From Methylorubrum rhodesianum (GTDB lineage: Bacteria; Pseudomonadota; Alphaproteobacteria; Rhizobiales; Beijerinckiaceae), in contig NZ_JACHOS010000014.1 of the NCBI RefSeq assembly GCF_014199985.1, forward strand, positions 1 to 64,000: a DNA stretch of 64,000 nt. The letters are read 5' to 3'. Under the pieces are notes generated by a model. The model had not been told where the DNA came from, did no database searches, and saw only the letters and a program-made list of their open reading frames with translations. A program made the translations under genes and the position numbers. Below, piece after piece: positions 7,561 through 14,408 of this stretch (its first letter is position 1; each line of letters starts with the position of its first letter).

Positions 7561-8373
7561 ATGACCTATGCCAGCATCATGGTGGCCGTCGATCTCTCGG
7601 CCGGGGCGCGCGAACGGGTCCACCTCGCCGGACACCTCGCCGACGACTTCCGGGCCCGGCTGATCGGCGTCGCGGCGGAGGAGGCGTCCTATGCCGTCCC
7701 GCCGGTCGGCCCGATCCCGGCGAGCGCCTATGCGCTGGCAGCCAACAACGAGCTCATCCTCAACGACCTCAAGCGCGCACATGCCGTCTTCGAGGCGGCG
7801 GCGGGCGGGCGCAGCCGCGTCGAGTGGCGCTCGAACCTCGATTTTCCGCTTCCGTTCCTGATCGGGCAGGCCGCCGCGGCCGACCTCGTGGTCGTCGGCC
7901 GAAAGTCCCCATCCGGCCCTCTGCTGTTCTCGGTCGATCCCGGCGATCTCGTCATGCATCTCGGGCGGCCCCTTCTGGTGGTGCCCCCCGGCATCGATCA
8001 CCTCGACGTCCGGCGGGTCGCGGTCGGATGGAAGAACACCCGCGAGGCCCGCCGTGCGGTCAGGGACGCGCTGCCGTTCCTGTCCCGGGCCTCGCGGGTC
8101 ATCGTGGTGTCCATCGACGAGGGGCAGGGCACGGACGACACGGCGGACGTCGTCAGCTTCCTTCAGGCCCACGATATCGACGCCACGGCTTTGCGCTGGG
8201 AGGCGGGCGGTGCCGCGACCTCCCAGGCGCTGGTCGAGGCGGCCTCCGAGCAGGCCGCCGACCTGATCGTCCTCGGCGCCTACGGCCACGGACGCCTGCG
8301 CGAATGGGTCTTCGGCGGGGTCACCCGCGACCTGCTGGCCGGCGCGCCGATCAGCTGCCTGATGAGTCACTGA
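7561..8373 (+). CDS. Universal stress protein, tandem Usp domains
   Basis: A 270-residue cytoplasmic protein with two Usp domains (about 3-145 and 148-270). The first starts YASIMVAVDLS, the second VRRVAVGWKNTREARRA. The second domain ends with GAYGHGRLREWVFGGVT, close to the ATP-binding pattern G-x2-G-x9-G-S/T. Such proteins bind ATP and support survival during energy and oxygen limitation. It shares WKxTREARRAV and the SCLMSH-type ending with the minus-strand paralogue at 8936, so the two are duplicates. A FixK box lies upstream, and a host-attachment-family gene follows after 25 bases. Confidence 0.88.
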   Translation: MTYASIMVAVDLSAGARERVHLAGHLADDFRARLIGVAAEEASYAVPPVGPIPASAYALAANNELILNDLKRAHAVFEAAAGGRSRVEWRSNLDFPLPFLIGQAAAADLVVVGRKSPSGPLLFSVDPGDLVMHLGRPLLVVPPGIDHLDVRRVAVGWKNTREARRAVRDALPFLSRASRVIVVSIDEGQGTDDTADVVSFLQAHDIDATALRWEAGGAATSQALVEAASEQAADLIVLGAYGHGRLREWVFGGVTRDLLAGAPISCLMSH

Positions 8374-8398
8374 CCCGAGATCCGGCCCGGAGCCCCCG

Positions 8399-8848
8399 AT
8401 GACCGAGGCGTTCAACCTCAAGATCCCGCACGGTGGATACGTCCTCGTCGGCGACGGCCGCCGCGCCCTGGTGCTGCGCAACGAGGGCCACGCCCTGCAT
8501 GTCAGCCTGAAGGTGCAGCATCTCTTCGAGGCGCCGCCCAACCCGCCGACCCGCGAGCAGGGAACCGACCGGCCGCCCCGCGTGCGGCAGGGCGAGCACC
8601 GTAGCGCCATCGCGCAGACGGATTGGCACGAGATCGCGGAGCACCGGTTCGCCGACGAGGTCGCGGCCACGCTGGACCGCATCGCCGACGCCATTCCCGC
8701 GCTCATCGTCGTCGCCCCGCCGCGCGCGCTGGCCTCCCTGCGGCACGCGCTCTCGGACCGCCTGAAGCACGTCGTCATCGCCGAGATCGACAAGGATCTG
8801 ACCAAGCTGCCGATCGAGGAAATCGGGCAACGCCTGACCCGTCGATGA
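8399..8848 (+). CDS. Host-attachment-family protein (PF10116)
   Basis: A 149-residue protein with the features of the family first named for attachment of rhizobia to host cells: VLVGDGRRALVLRN near the N-terminus, a variable middle with HRSAIAQTDWHEIAEHRFADEVA, and IVVAPPRALASLRHAL plus DLTKLPIEEI at the end. The fold belongs to the eRF1/archaeal release factor superfamily, and its biochemical role is uncertain. It is cytoplasmic by sequence (no signal peptide). Starting 25 bases after the universal stress gene, it is probably cotranscribed with it. Confidence 0.85.
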   Translation: MTEAFNLKIPHGGYVLVGDGRRALVLRNEGHALHVSLKVQHLFEAPPNPPTREQGTDRPPRVRQGEHRSAIAQTDWHEIAEHRFADEVAATLDRIADAIPALIVVAPPRALASLRHALSDRLKHVVIAEIDKDLTKLPIEEIGQRLTRR

Positions 8849-8863
8849 AGCCCTGGGATGAAG

Positions 8864-8887
8864 CCCTGGGATGAGGCTTTCCCAGGG
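8864..8887. terminator. Stem-loop between convergent genes
   Basis: CCCTGGG and CCCAGGG pair across a 10-base loop, between the plus-strand gene ending at 8848 and the minus-strand gene ending at 8936. The left arm belongs to a duplicated GATGAAGCCCTGG. There is no clear T-run, so termination is plausible but not certain. Confidence 0.4.
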
Positions 8888-8935
8888 GAGAGCCGGTCCG
8901 CCGCGCCGGGCCCCTCGGGAATGGCGGCCTCGGGA

Positions 8936-9754
8936 TCAGTGGCTCATCAGGCAGCAGACATGCGTCGCCTGGAGGATGTCGCGCGTGGCGCCGCCGAAGA
9001 TCCACTCGCGCAGGCGGCTGTGGCCGTAGGCACCCATCACCAGCAGATCGGCGCCCTCGCGCCCGGCAAAGCGCAGCAGGGCGTCCCCCGCGCCGACGGC
9101 CGGTTGATCCGGCAGCAGGTGCGTCGTCGCCGCGAGGCCGTGGCGCGTGAGGTAGGCCGCCGTGCCCTCGGCGCCCGCGCGATGCGCTTCGGGGCCCACG
9201 GCGACGATGCAGACCCGCTCCGCCAGGCTCAGCAGGGGCAGGGCGTCGTGCACCGCCCGCCGCGCCTCGCGGGTCTCCTTCCAGGCCACGACGGCGCATC
9301 CCAGCCCGAGCCGTTCGAGACCGGGGGGCACCACCAGCACGGGACGGCCGACTGCCATCAGGAGGGCGCCGGTGGGCGCCGCCGTCGGACCCGGATCGCC
9401 GTCCGCCGGTCCCTGCCGGCCGACGACGACGAGATCGGCTTCCCGGGCCTGCTCGGCGTGGTAGGCGAGGGGATCGGTCAGCGCCGAGCGCCATTCCGTC
9501 CGCGGCATCGTCCCCGCCTCGCGCTCGAACAGGGCCCTGACCTGTTCGAGCTGCTCCCGTGCTCGCCGCTCCTCGTCCTCGTAGATCCGCTCGACCGCCA
9601 GCATGTCGCCCACCGGCAGGTAGCTGGGGACCCGGCATGCGCCGATGCCGATCAGACAGGCCCGCAGACGTTCGGCGAGCCCGGCGGCGAGCTGGACACG
9701 ATCCGCGGCTGCGGCGCCGAGATCGACCGAGACCGTGATGGTGCGGATCGTCAT
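8936..9754 (-). CDS. Universal stress protein, tandem Usp domains
   Basis: A 272-residue paralogue of the protein at 7561, with two Usp domains. The second keeps the nucleotide motif GAYGHSRLREWIFGGAT and both proteins end in CLMSH. The region between domains carries a short Gly/Pro/Ala insertion (DGDPGPTAAPTG). The ATG at 9754 is preferred because GGGAG is correctly spaced; the ATG at 9760 touches the site. It is the last gene of a minus-strand group (10779 to 8936) headed by the FixK box at 10837. Confidence 0.88.
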   Translation of the reverse strand: MTIRTITVSVDLGAAAADRVQLAAGLAERLRACLIGIGACRVPSYLPVGDMLAVERIYEDEERRAREQLEQVRALFEREAGTMPRTEWRSALTDPLAYHAEQAREADLVVVGRQGPADGDPGPTAAPTGALLMAVGRPVLVVPPGLERLGLGCAVVAWKETREARRAVHDALPLLSLAERVCIVAVGPEAHRAGAEGTAAYLTRHGLAATTHLLPDQPAVGAGDALLRFAGREGADLLVMGAYGHSRLREWIFGGATRDILQATHVCCLMSH

Positions 9755-9880
9755 GCCCATCTCCCGCTTCCTGGCTCCGGCTCGGCGGGCATCCTGCGCC
9801 GCCGCCGGGGTCCGAACCTCGATTCTTCGCCAGCACCGACCTCGCAGGACGGCAGGGCCTACCCGCGTCCGTCGCGCTCC

Positions 9881-10525
9881 TCAGGCGATCGTCAGGCGAT
9901 CCTCGACCGCCGACACACCCGGGACCGACCAGGCCGCCCGCTCGGCCAATTCGCGCTCGCGCCAGACATCGACGCAGCCGTCGAGGGTCACCTTGCCGCC
10001 CTCGACCTGAACCCGGATCGTGTCGGGCCTCTTCGCGCTCCGCTTCAGGGCCGCCCGGATCCGGGCCTCGACCTCCGTGGCCTGGGCCGGCGGCGTCACG
10101 GCGATGAGGTTGACGATGTCGGTGACGCCGGCGAGGCGGCGCAGCGCCTTGTCCACGGCCGCCTTCTGATAGTAGTGCGGCACGCTGCCATGGAGCGTGA
10201 CGCAGCCGCGCTCGACCTTGAGCGAGACGGATCGCTCGGGGATCTGCACATCCCATTCCAGCACCCGAGCGCAGCGGTCGGCCAGGGCCTCGTCGCCGAT
10301 CCGCGGGTTGTCCGGATAGCGGACCTCGATCTGCTCGACGACGGCGCGGACGCCGCGAACCCGCAGGGCGACCCGTTCGACGATCCCCTTCTCGGCATAG
10401 TTCCGCACATGCCCGCTGAGGGTCACGACGCCGTTCTCGACCGTGACCCCGATCTGCGCCGCGTCGATCATCGGCGCGAGCTCCAGTTCGTCGAGAACGT
10501 GCTGACGCACGATGACGTCGTCCAT
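9881..10525 (-). CDS. Triple BON-domain protein
   Basis: A 214-residue protein made of three BON modules (about 2-70, 75-145, 148-214), each with the core V-x-V-x3-G-x-V-T-L-x-G (TVENGVVTLSGHV, KVERGCVTLHGSV, QVEGGKVTLDGCV). BON domains bind phospholipid or act at the envelope, as in OsmY, but no signal peptide is visible here, as in the cytoplasmic Kbp type. GGAGGCGGGAG precedes the ATG. It lies between a small membrane protein and a universal stress gene on the same strand, probably one transcript. Confidence 0.85.
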   Translation of the reverse strand: MDDVIVRQHVLDELELAPMIDAAQIGVTVENGVVTLSGHVRNYAEKGIVERVALRVRGVRAVVEQIEVRYPDNPRIGDEALADRCARVLEWDVQIPERSVSLKVERGCVTLHGSVPHYYQKAAVDKALRRLAGVTDIVNLIAVTPPAQATEVEARIRAALKRSAKRPDTIRVQVEGGKVTLDGCVDVWRERELAERAAWSVPGVSAVEDRLTIA

Positions 10526-10557
10526 CTCCCGCCTCCTCGCTTCGCAGCCTCGAACGG

Positions 10558-10779
10558 TCAGAGCCCCAGGAGGATCAGCCCCGTCGTCGCCACAGCGGCG
10601 ACGATGGCCAGGGCGAGCGCCTGCAGACTGGGGAGGGTTTGATAACGCGCGAGATCCGTGACGACGCCCGCCGCCCGCGTGCCGGCCCTGGAGGCCGCAT
10701 CGTCGTGCGGCACCGATCCGGCCGGAACCCGCACGTAGCGCACCGTCTCGATGTCGATGGTTTGAAGCACCACACTCAT
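10558..10779 (-). CDS. Small membrane-anchored hypothetical protein
   Basis: A 73-residue protein with a soluble N-terminal part (SVVLQTIDIETVRYVRV) and a single C-terminal membrane helix (LQALALAIVAAVATTGLILL). It is tail-anchored in appearance. GGGAGCGAGCG precedes the ATG at 10779. It is the first gene after the FixK box at 10837-10850 and probably leads the operon with the BON protein and the second universal stress protein. Family not recognised. Confidence 0.65.
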   Translation of the reverse strand: MSVVLQTIDIETVRYVRVPAGSVPHDDAASRAGTRAAGVVTDLARYQTLPSLQALALAIVAAVATTGLILLGL

Positions 10780-10836
10780 CGCTCGCTCCCGTCCTTGACT
10801 GACCGGGGCATCCTGCCGCGCCCGGCGGACGATGCC

Positions 10837-10850
10837 TTGATCCACCTCAA
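10837..10850 (-). promoter_or_regulatory. FixK/FNR box upstream of the minus-strand stress operon
   Basis: TTGATCCACCTCAA (minus strand TTGAGGTGGATCAA) is a perfect TTGA-N6-TCAA box. It lies 57 bases before the start at 10779, compatible with activation at about -41 and a short leader. Confidence 0.7.
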
Positions 10851-10987
10851 GGCTGCCGCAGCCCGCCCGCGGCACCTTCGCCCCGCGGGGAGCCGAACCT
10901 GCGAATAGTCCGGAGTGGCCGCACCGGATGCGCCGAAGCCCGGCGCCGGCGGACGGCCTCCGCCCGTATCCCTCGCGAATCCCGGAC

Positions 10988-11001
10988 TTGCGCTGGATCA
11001 A
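10988..11001 (+). promoter_or_regulatory. FixK/FNR box upstream of usp at 11058
   Basis: TTGCGCTGGATCAA, identical to the boxes at 7400 and 16244, ends 56 bases before the start codon. Together with the box at 10837 it makes this a divergent promoter region with one box per direction. Confidence 0.75.
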
Positions 11002-11057
11002 GGCGACCCTGCCTCGGTGCGGCACTCTCCGGATCAACGTCATCTCGGAGGAAATCG

Positions 11058-11918
11058 ATGCCGAACCCACCGTCCGCCGCCCTCGTGGGCCTGCGCGACA
11101 TTCTCGTCGGTCTGACCGAAGAGGGCCGCGGCGACGAGACGGCGAGCGCGCTCGGCTTTGCCCTGTCGCTCGCCGGGCTGACCGGCGCTCACCTCACCGT
11201 CCAGTCGGCCGCCCGGCGCCTGACCCTGGTCGGCGGATCGGGGTGGGGTTTCGTCAACGATCTGGTCGCGCAGGAGAACCGGCGCCTGAGCGCCCGGGCC
11301 CGGGCCATCGCCGAGCGCGCCGCGACGGAGGCCTCCCTCGAAGGGGTGACCTGCTCGATCGAGGTGCCCGCTCTGGCCTATCCGGAGCTGGTCGGGCGGC
11401 TCACCGCCCGCGCCCGGCTCGCGGACCTGACCCTTCTGGACGCCGAAGCGCGGGAGGTCGATCTCGACCGCGATCTGATCGACGGGGTCCTGTTCGGGAG
11501 CGGGCGGCCCCTGCTCGTGGTGCCGCCGGGCTGCGACGCGTTCTCGGCGCGAAGGATCGTCGTCGCCTGGGACGGCTCCGCCCAGGCCGCGAGGGCCGCC
11601 AACGACGCCCTGCCGTTCCTGCGCGCGGCGGAGGCGGTCGAGATCGTGTCCGTGGTCGGCGAGAAGGATCTCTCGACCTCGGTCGCGGGCGTGGAGTTCG
11701 CTCCGCACCTCGCCCGCCACGGCGTGAACGTGTCGGTGACCAACGTGCCGGTCGCGGGCGACGCCGCGGAGACGCTGAGGCGTCAGGTCGGGCTCTTCGG
11801 AGCGGAGATGCTGGTGATGGGCGCCTACCGCCATTCGCGCCTGAAGGAGTGGTTCCTCGGCGGCGTGACGCACGCGCTTCTATCACGCTCGCCGGTGCCG
11901 CTGTTCCTCGCCCATTGA
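11058..11918 (+). CDS. Universal stress protein, tandem Usp domains (RHSR variant)
   Basis: A 286-residue protein with two Usp domains, the second starting ARRIVVAWDGSAQAARAAND. It is a close paralogue of the gene at 16398: same length, shared AGVEFAPHLARHGVNV-type region and ending. The nucleotide motif reads GAYRHSRLKEWFLGGVT, so the second Gly of G-x2-G is Arg, unlike the pair at 7561/8936; ATP binding may differ. GGAGGAAATCG precedes the ATG. Confidence 0.88.
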   Translation: MPNPPSAALVGLRDILVGLTEEGRGDETASALGFALSLAGLTGAHLTVQSAARRLTLVGGSGWGFVNDLVAQENRRLSARARAIAERAATEASLEGVTCSIEVPALAYPELVGRLTARARLADLTLLDAEAREVDLDRDLIDGVLFGSGRPLLVVPPGCDAFSARRIVVAWDGSAQAARAANDALPFLRAAEAVEIVSVVGEKDLSTSVAGVEFAPHLARHGVNVSVTNVPVAGDAAETLRRQVGLFGAEMLVMGAYRHSRLKEWFLGGVTHALLSRSPVPLFLAH

Positions 11919-12079
11919 TCGCGGAAGCGGCGCCCGAGGCCGCGCGGCGGCGCGTGCCTTCCGGACGCCGCCTTCGGCCGGCGTTCCGGCGAGAGGGCCC
12001 GCGTTCGGCGGCTCCGGTCGGCTGAGACGCAGGCCGGTCGATCCCTTCGGGTCGATCCCCTCGGAGGGCGGAGGCGGTC

Positions 12080-12817
12080 TCAGTTCTCGACCACGTGGCG
12101 GAGGCGGGCGCGGTGGAGCGTGATCTGCCGGCCGCCCGAGCGCCGCAGCGCCCCGTCCTCCTCGAGCTGGGAGAAGGTGCGGGACACGGTCTCGATGGTG
12201 AGGCCGAGATAGTCGGCGATGTCGCGCCGGGTCATCGGCAGGGCGAATGTCCCGGTCCCGCCGAACCGACCGTCGACCTCGACCAGGAAAGCCGCGAGGC
12301 GCTCCTGGGCGGAGCGGCGGCCGAGCAGGAGCGTGAGATCCTGGGCATCGCGCAGGTTGGCCGTCGCCATGCTCCAGAGCTGGCAGGCCACCTCGGCGCT
12401 GTGGGTGGCGGCGCGCTCGATCGGCCGGCGCTGGAAGATCAGCACCCGTGTGTCCGCGAGCGCTTCCGCCGTGTGCCAGTGGACGTCGCCCTGCTCGAAG
12501 CCGAACAGGCTGCCGGCCAAGTGGAAGCCGGTGATCTGGCGCCGGCCGTCGCTCAGAACCTTGTGGGACCGCACCGCCCCCTCGACGACGCGGTAGACGA
12601 ACTCGGCATCCTCGCCCTCGCCGTAGATCTCTTCCTCGCGGGCGTAGGAGAAGGGCGTGCCGAGAAGGTCGGGGCAATCGGCGAAGAGGCCGGTTCCATA
12701 GCCGGTTCCATAGCCGGTTCCATGGCCGGAACCATGGCCGTTTCCGTGGATGCTCCGCAGCGGCGTGCGCGAACGCGCGGCGGCCAGGGCGGATCTCGGT
12801 GTCGGCTTGGTGCCCAT
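12080..12817 (-). CDS. fixK: FixK-like Crp/Fnr-family regulator
   Basis: A 245-residue regulator with a cNMP-binding-like domain (about 50-160) and a winged helix (about 175-245) whose recognition helix reads LTIETVSRTFSQLEEDG. It contains the E-x2-S-R arrangement that reads TTGA-N6-TCAA sites. The Cys cluster needed for a 4Fe-4S centre in Fnr is absent, so it is FixK-like and probably governed by FixLJ. The N-terminus carries a GH/GT/GY repeat encoded by a 12-bp tandem repeat. The ATG at 12817 has GAGGAG 8 bases upstream; ATG 12832 and TTG 12841 are less likely. It sits among genes with FixK boxes and close to fixLJ. Confidence 0.8.
   Translation of the reverse strand: MGTKPTPRSALAAARSRTPLRSIHGNGHGSGHGTGYGTGYGTGLFADCPDLLGTPFSYAREEEIYGEGEDAEFVYRVVEGAVRSHKVLSDGRRQITGFHLAGSLFGFEQGDVHWHTAEALADTRVLIFQRRPIERAATHSAEVACQLWSMATANLRDAQDLTLLLGRRSAQERLAAFLVEVDGRFGGTGTFALPMTRRDIADYLGLTIETVSRTFSQLEEDGALRRSGGRQITLHRARLRHVVEN
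12692..12751 (-). repeat. 12-bp tandem repeat, five units, inside the fixK-like gene
   Basis: Units GGTTCCATAGCC (two identical), GGTTCCATGGCC, GGAACCATGGCC and a diverged fifth follow head to tail. On the coding strand they give alternating Gly with His, Ser, Thr, Tyr and Asn near the regulator's N-terminus. Unit gain or loss would change linker length without shifting the frame. Confidence 0.8.
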
Positions 12818-12890
12818 CGGTTCGCTCCTCATCCGTCTCAAGGGAGCGAGAGTGGCCGCAGCGTCGCGCCGACGATATTCCGTGCGCTCT

Positions 12891-12910
12891 CTTAAGTGGC
12901 TTCGCTTAAG
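12891..12910 (-). promoter_or_regulatory. Candidate operator upstream of the fixK-like gene
   Basis: CTTAAG is repeated as a 20-base inverted repeat with an 8-base spacer (CTTAAGTGGCTTCGCTTAAG). It is centred about 80 bases before the start at 12817. No known regulator is assigned. Confidence 0.4.
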
Positions 12911-13129
12911 GAAAACTACGTAGAGGTGCAGACCGGCCCGTGCCGCAACGAACCCGGCGCAAGCCTGCGCGGCGCTTCGCGAGGCATTCCGGATCCACCG
13001 ATCGGAGCGGATCGAGCGGGCAAGGGTCCGCAGGGGTCCGCCAGGGCATCGGAGCTACCGCCGGAGCTACCGCCGGAGCGGCCGCGGGCCGTCAAACCCG
13101 CGGCGCGGCCGAACCCCGCTCGGCCGGGA

Positions 13130-13143
13130 TTGCGCGAGATCAA
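13130..13143. promoter_or_regulatory. FixK/FNR-type box without a close target gene
   Basis: TTGCGCGAGATCAA matches TTGC-N6-TCAA. The nearest start downstream is that of the fixK-like gene (12817), over 300 bases away on the minus strand. It may serve autoregulation or an unseen small transcript, or be chance. Confidence 0.4.
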
Positions 13144-13272
13144 CGCCGTGCGGGGCATCGCCTGTCAGCCTTCGCGATCAGCCGGAGCAGGGAAGGCGCA
13201 CGCCGTGTCCCCCCACGTTGCGCCCTGGGCCGATCCGCGCAAGCCGCCGCGCCCGCGAAGTCCCGCGGCGGG

Positions 13273-13671
13273 CTATTCCTCACCCGACCAGAGCCGCTCC
13301 CGGTCATTCCGGCCCGCAGCGATCAGTCCCGACAGGTCGTCGAGAGCGAGAGGCTTCTCGACCAGAAAGATCCCGGCCGCGTGGGCCCTCCTGCGGATGG
13401 ACGGGTTCGGGTGCCCGGTGACCAGGACGACGGGCACGCGGGGATCGAGGTGCCGCAGGCGGACGAACACCTCGATGCCGTCGAGGCCCGGCATGATCTG
13501 ATCGAGCAGCACGACGGCCGGGCTCGGCCCGGGAAACGCCGTCAGGCACGCTTCCCCGCTGGCGAAGGCCACGGCCCGATGCCCCGCGCTCTCGAAGAGG
13601 AAGCAGGTCGAGTGCAGGACGGCCGGGTCGTCGTCGACGACATAGATGAGGCTCGAGGGAAAGAGCGGCAT
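13273..13671 (-). CDS. Stand-alone response-regulator receiver protein
   Basis: A 132-residue receiver domain with no output domain. Acidic pocket VVDDDP, phospho-acceptor Asp57 (VVLLDQIMPGLDG), Thr in LVTGHP and Lys in LVEKPL are all present. It most resembles FixJ-type receivers. Such proteins act as phosphate sinks or carriers for a nearby kinase, here most likely FixL. The ATG at 13671 is chosen because the domain begins directly after it. A perfect FixK box lies 82 bases upstream, suggesting feedback on the FixLJ relay, as FixT or similar inhibitors do in rhizobia; this role is inferred. Confidence 0.82.
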   Translation of the reverse strand: MPLFPSSLIYVVDDDPAVLHSTCFLFESAGHRAVAFASGEACLTAFPGPSPAVVLLDQIMPGLDGIEVFVRLRHLDPRVPVVLVTGHPNPSIRRRAHAAGIFLVEKPLALDDLSGLIAAGRNDRERLWSGEE

Positions 13672-13753
13672 TGGAGGCGTCGGCCGGACCGAGAGGGCCA
13701 CGAGAATCATACGGAGCGAGCCCCCCATCATGGGCCCGGTTCCGCCATCCACC

Positions 13754-13767
13754 TTGATCGACCTCAA
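13754..13767 (-). promoter_or_regulatory. FixK/FNR box upstream of the receiver gene
   Basis: TTGATCGACCTCAA is a perfect TTGA-N6-TCAA box between fixJ and the receiver gene, 82 bases before the latter's start. Confidence 0.7.
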
Positions 13768-13796
13768 GCGGGTATCATGCGGGCCTCATGCCGGCC

Positions 13797-14405
13797 TCAC
13801 GCGAAACCGGCCAGCACCGCCCAGCGCACCAGTTCCTGCAGGTTTCCCGCCCGTGTCTTGGCCATGACCTTGGCCCGATAGATCTCGACGGTGCGCGGCG
13901 AGATGTCGAGCATGCGCCCGATCTCCTTGCTGGTGCCGCCGGCCACCAGATGGTCGAGAACCTGACGCTCGCGCTCGCTCAGGGTCAGCAGCCGCCGGAC
14001 GAACTCCTGAAGGCTCGGGTCGGTCGTCCCGTTGTGGCCGCCCCGCTCCAGGGCGGAGTGCAGCGCCTGAAGGAGCGCTTCGCCGCCGAACGGCTTCTCG
14101 ATGAAGTCGCAGGCGCCGAGCTTCATCGCCTCCACCGCGAGCGGCACGTCGCCATGACCGGTCATCATCACGACGGGAAGCGTGTGACCGGCCGAGCGGA
14201 GGCGACGGAACAGTTCCAGCCCGTCGAGGCCGGGCATGCGGATATCGGTCAGGATGCAGCCGCTGACCGGCGGAGCGAGCCGCTTGAGCAGGATCGCGCC
14301 GGCCTCGTAGAGCCGTACCTCGAAGCCGGCCGTGTCGAGAAGGAAGGCGACCGAATCCCGCATGGCGGGATCGTCGTCCACCACATGCACGAGGGCTGGC
14401 GCCAT
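13797..14405 (-). CDS. fixJ: FixJ response regulator
   Basis: A 202-residue two-domain regulator. The receiver (1-122) has VVDDDP, Asp54 in LTDIRMPGLDG, Thr in MMTGHGD and Lys in IEKPF. The LuxR-type helix-turn-helix (about 140-200) has LTLSERERQVLDHLVAGGTSKEIG and ISPRTVEIYRAKVM. Phosphorylated FixJ activates fixK and related promoters when oxygen is low. It starts three bases after the FixL stop codon, the usual fixLJ arrangement. Confidence 0.92.
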   Translation of the reverse strand: MAPALVHVVDDDPAMRDSVAFLLDTAGFEVRLYEAGAILLKRLAPPVSGCILTDIRMPGLDGLELFRRLRSAGHTLPVVMMTGHGDVPLAVEAMKLGACDFIEKPFGGEALLQALHSALERGGHNGTTDPSLQEFVRRLLTLSERERQVLDHLVAGGTSKEIGRMLDISPRTVEIYRAKVMAKTRAGNLQELVRWAVLAGFA

Positions 14406-14408
14406 CGA

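Larger units (their letters stand above)
12842..13272. other. Gene-free stretch with a palindrome and a FixK box
   Basis: No credible protein frame lies between the fixK-like gene and the receiver gene. It holds an inverted repeat at 12891, GGGTCCGC and GGAGCTACCGCC direct repeats around 13018-13080, and a TTGC-N6-TCAA box at 13130. Confidence 0.5.

Noticed and set aside
12692..12751. CRISPR-like array
   Set aside because: The repeats are 12 bp, contiguous and coding; there are no spacers.
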